Assembly: GCF_022347725.1 (NCBI RefSeq)
Contig: NZ_JAKRGB010000012.1
Coordinates: 62,001-126,000, forward strand
Length of the DNA: 64,000 nucleotides
Source: Ruegeria sp. Ofav3-42
Lineage (GTDB): Bacteria > Pseudomonadota > Alphaproteobacteria > Rhodobacterales > Rhodobacteraceae
Direction of reading: 5' to 3'
Shown: piece after piece, positions 61,780 to 64,000 of the stretch
Position numbering within the stretch: position 1 is the first letter of the stretch
Layout: every line of letters begins with the position of its first letter
The notes under the pieces: generated by a model
What the model was told of the DNA's origin: nothing
Database searches by the model: none
The model's input: only the letters and a program-made list of their open reading frames with translations
Program-made: the position numbers and the translations under genes

Positions 61780-62385
61780 ATGCAAAGCCGCACTGCCACT
61801 CCCTTCGGCTTTTTGGGAAAGATCGACGCCGTCATTGGACGGATCGAAGTCTGGATCCTGGGCTGGGGGATCATCCTGATGGCCACGAATACAATCGCCA
61901 ACGTCTTTGGCCGGTATGTGTTCAACCAGTCCATCTATTTTTCCGAGGAACTGAACGAGTTCCTCATCGTCATCGTCACCTTCATGGGGCTGGGCTATGC
62001 CACCCGCAAAGGTATCCACATCCGCATGTCGGCCATCTATGACGCGCTGCCGATCAAGATGCGTAAAGGTCTGATGGTCGTTATCACAGCCACCACGGCG
62101 GTCGTTATGGCAGTTCTGGCGTGGTACGCGCTGGAGTATGTGCAGAAGGTCGCCTCTCGCGGGCGGATCACCCCGGCGCTGCAATTGCCACTGTACCTGA
62201 CATACGTCTGGGTGGTGGTTGGGCTGACACTTGCCGCGTTCCAGTATCTTTTGACCGCGATCCGTAATCTGAATTTCGCCGAGGAAGACGTCTACGTCTC
62301 GTACCTCGAAGTCGACAGCTACGAAGATCCCGAAACCGCAGCTGCAATCCAACGCTACGAAGAATCCACGGAGGCAGACAAATGA
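61780..62385 (+). CDS. dctQ: TRAP transporter small permease DctQ (second system)
   Basis: A 201-residue membrane protein with four helices; the motif NVFGRYVFNQSIYFSEELNEF near residue 40 carries the conserved R and E of DctQ proteins. An acidic C-terminal tail (residues 170-201) is longer than usual. It starts after a GGGAGG site 6 nt upstream and overlaps dctM by 4 nt. It builds the TRAP membrane unit with DctM. Confidence 0.9.
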   Translation: MQSRTATPFGFLGKIDAVIGRIEVWILGWGIILMATNTIANVFGRYVFNQSIYFSEELNEFLIVIVTFMGLGYATRKGIHIRMSAIYDALPIKMRKGLMVVITATTAVVMAVLAWYALEYVQKVASRGRITPALQLPLYLTYVWVVVGLTLAAFQYLLTAIRNLNFAEEDVYVSYLEVDSYEDPETAAAIQRYEESTEADK

Positions 62386-63662
62386 CCGAGTTGATGCTGG
62401 TCGTGATGATCGTCCTGTTGCTTGCAGGCTTCCCAATGAAAATGCCGCTGATCTCGGCGGCGGTACTGGGCTTCCTTGTCTATTTCCCTGACATGAGCAT
62501 GCAGATCCTGATCCAGCAGATGATCGGGGGTGTGAAGCCTGCCGCACTGATCGCGGTGCCCATGTTCATTCTGGCCGCGGATATCATCACGCGGGGACAT
62601 TCCGCCAACCGCCTGATCGATTTGGTGATGAGTTTCATGGGCCACATCAAAGGTGGGCTGGCCATCTCGGTCACGTCTGCCTGCGCGCTGTTTGGAGCGG
62701 TCTGTGGCTCGACACAGGCGACCGTCGTCGCCATTGGCGGAGCGATGCGGCCCCGGATGCTGAAATCGGGCTATAGCGACAGTTTCTCGATTGGGCTGAT
62801 CGTGAACGCTGCTGACCTTGCCTATCTGATCCCGCCGTCGATTGGTATGATCATCTATGGCGTGGTGTCAGGTACATCGATCTCGCAACTGTTCATTGCT
62901 GGTATCCTGCCGGGCCTGCTGATCGTGATGCTGTTTTCGGCATACTGCATGTACTACGCCTATCGCCACGACATCCCCGTCTTGCCGCGCGAAGGCTGGG
63001 GGCAGCGCTTTACCGCCCTGCGCAAAGCGCTGTGGCCGATGGGATTCCCCGCCATCATCGTGGGCGGCATTTATGGTGGCATCTTTTCTCCGACCGAGGC
63101 GGCCGCGATCTGTGTGCTCTATGCGGTCGTGCTCGAGGTGGTGATCTTCCGCTCAATCAAGATTGGAGATCTGTTTGATATCGCACTGTCCACGGGCGCC
63201 ATTACGTCGGTGGTATTCATCCTGATTGCCGCAGGTGCCGCGTTCAGCTGGACGCTTAGCTTTGCGCAGGTGCCACAGACCATCATTGCCGCGCTGGGGC
63301 TTGAACAAGCCGGACCGCTGATGGTGTTGCTTGCGATCAACGTCGCCTTCTTTGTCGGCTGTATGTTCGTGGACTCGATCGTTGTGATCCTGATCCTGGT
63401 CCCGATCTTTGCACCCATGATCAAAGCCAGCGGTCTTGACCCGGTGCTGGTCGGTGTCCTGATCACGTTGCAAGTCGCCATTGGCGCCGCCACGCCCCCA
63501 TTCGGCTGTAACCTGTTCACAGCTATCGCCGTGTTCCGTCGACCCTTCGTCGAGGTCGTGCGCGGAGTGCCCCCCTTCCTGATCATTCTGTTGATTGTGA
63601 CCGGCTTACTGATAGCCTTCCCTCAAATTGCCCTGTTCCTGCCGGAACTGGCCTATCGCTAA
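62382..63662 (+). CDS. dctM: TRAP transporter large permease DctM (second system)
   Basis: A 426-residue, roughly twelve-helix carrier. DctM features include FILAADIITRGHSANRLIDL, the CALFGAVCGSTQATVVAIGG loop (about residue 103) and LQVAIGAATPPFGCNLFTA near residue 365. It is the Na+-driven translocator for the solute captured by the dctP product at 60691. The agmatinase-type gene follows after 22 nt, so transport and metabolism are probably co-expressed. Confidence 0.92.
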   Translation: MTELMLVVMIVLLLAGFPMKMPLISAAVLGFLVYFPDMSMQILIQQMIGGVKPAALIAVPMFILAADIITRGHSANRLIDLVMSFMGHIKGGLAISVTSACALFGAVCGSTQATVVAIGGAMRPRMLKSGYSDSFSIGLIVNAADLAYLIPPSIGMIIYGVVSGTSISQLFIAGILPGLLIVMLFSAYCMYYAYRHDIPVLPREGWGQRFTALRKALWPMGFPAIIVGGIYGGIFSPTEAAAICVLYAVVLEVVIFRSIKIGDLFDIALSTGAITSVVFILIAAGAAFSWTLSFAQVPQTIIAALGLEQAGPLMVLLAINVAFFVGCMFVDSIVVILILVPIFAPMIKASGLDPVLVGVLITLQVAIGAATPPFGCNLFTAIAVFRRPFVEVVRGVPPFLIILLIVTGLLIAFPQIALFLPELAYR

Positions 63663-63684
63663 ACCATAAGAAACGGAGAAAATC

Positions 63685-64000
63685 ATGTCGGGACATGGGT
63701 ATGAATCTGGTCGTCTGAACCTGCCTTTTGTCGGCATCGCGACCTTTGGCAAGAAACCCTATGTCGAGAACTGGGACGCCATCGACGCTGATGTGGCGAT
63801 CCTGGGTGCGCCGTTTGACTTTGGCTGTCAGTTCCGCTCGGGTGCTCGTTTCGGCCCCCGTTCGGTGCGCGAGGCATCCACGCTGTTCAGCTTTGGTCAT
63901 GCCGGTGCATATGACCACGAGGATGACGCCACCTATCTGGGCAGCGATGTACGCATCGTCGATCTGGGGGATGCAGATATCATCCACACCAAGACCGAAG
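63685..64000 (+). CDS. Agmatinase/arginase-family ureohydrolase (partial, cut by window end)
   Basis: The first 105 residues of a manganese ureohydrolase. The N-terminal ADVAILGAPFDFG and FRSGARFGPRSVREAS are the classic opening of agmatinases and guanidinobutyrase-type enzymes; the Mn-binding HxGGDH, DAHxD and DxDxxDP motifs would lie beyond 64000. ATG 63685 has GGAG 6-7 nt upstream. It would split a guanidino compound into an amine and urea in the cytosol. The exact substrate (agmatine, guanidinobutyrate, guanidinopropionate) cannot be read from this part. Confidence 0.85.
   Translation, partial: MSGHGYESGRLNLPFVGIATFGKKPYVENWDAIDADVAILGAPFDFGCQFRSGARFGPRSVREASTLFSFGHAGAYDHEDDATYLGSDVRIVDLGDADIIHTKTE

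Overview
The window reads as chromosomal DNA of a marine-type alphaproteobacterium, most likely a Rhodobacterales (Roseobacter-group) species. The signs are a GC-rich codon bias (long antisense shadow frames on many genes), several solute-binding-protein importers (two TRAP systems, one TctABC system, one glycerol-type ABC system), CaiB/BaiF CoA-transferases, a Hint-domain protein, a MocE-like Rieske ferredoxin and six LysR regulators. No rRNA, tRNA, CRISPR array, phage or intact insertion sequence was seen. It looks like a catabolic accessory stretch made of substrate-specific operons, most with their own regulator, separated by short zones of gene decay.

Layout. (1) 147-3597: an ornithine-cyclodeaminase-type enzyme followed 1 nt later by a histidine/phenylalanine ammonia-lyase homologue lacking the usual Ala-Ser-Gly cofactor triad, then a convergent DUF2520 oxidoreductase. 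(2) 3757-5254: BlaI/MecI repressor and M56 membrane peptidase. (3) 5302-11319: glycerol-type ABC importer (glpV-S-T-P-Q-U order) with no glycerol kinase or dehydrogenase in the window. (4) 11581-13247: decay zone with an SLC13 fragment and an ABC membrane domain that has lost its ATPase. (5) 13248-14667: NTF2-like protein and LysR. (6) A run of minus-strand genes from 28258 down to 14655: acyl-CoA synthetase, acyl-CoA dehydrogenase, CoA-transferase, PcaF-like thiolase, then TctC-B-A importer, large FAD/Fe-S oxidase, sulfatase and amidohydrolase. A FadB-like enzyme and a thioesterase run divergently (28507-30957); together they make a complete beta-oxidation set, perhaps for a dicarboxylate. 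(7) 31115-35175: LysR, a tandem-fused CoA-transferase without a visible catalytic Asp, and a freshly broken BCCT transporter. (8) 35446-36582: Hint-domain protein.

(9) 36768-49801: a complete glucuronide regulon. A TRAP importer, beta-glucuronidase, GH31 glycosidase, UxaC, UxuB, UxuA and KdgK lead from glucuronide to KDPG. A GntR (UxuR-like) repressor lies inside it, with TTGGT-N2-ACCAA operators at the divergent promoter. (10) 49944-54080: LysR, two related stand-alone NIF3-insert/CutA-like small proteins flanking a DUF2189 membrane protein and an ArsR-type regulator; this is an unfamiliar cluster. (11) 54249-59629: GNAT, then a four-gene operon (membrane desaturase/hydroxylase, PanB-like protein, DddP-like M24 protein, MocE-like Rieske ferredoxin) divergent from a LysR; probably an oxidative catabolic pathway of unknown substrate. 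(12) 59649-64000: LysR, a TRAP importer and the start of an agmatinase-family ureohydrolase, cut by the window end.

The best candidates for undescribed biology are the NIF3-like pair cluster (10), the desaturase/PanB/M24/Rieske operon (11) and the MIO-less ammonia-lyase homologue (1). All functions are inferred by reading; no database search was run.
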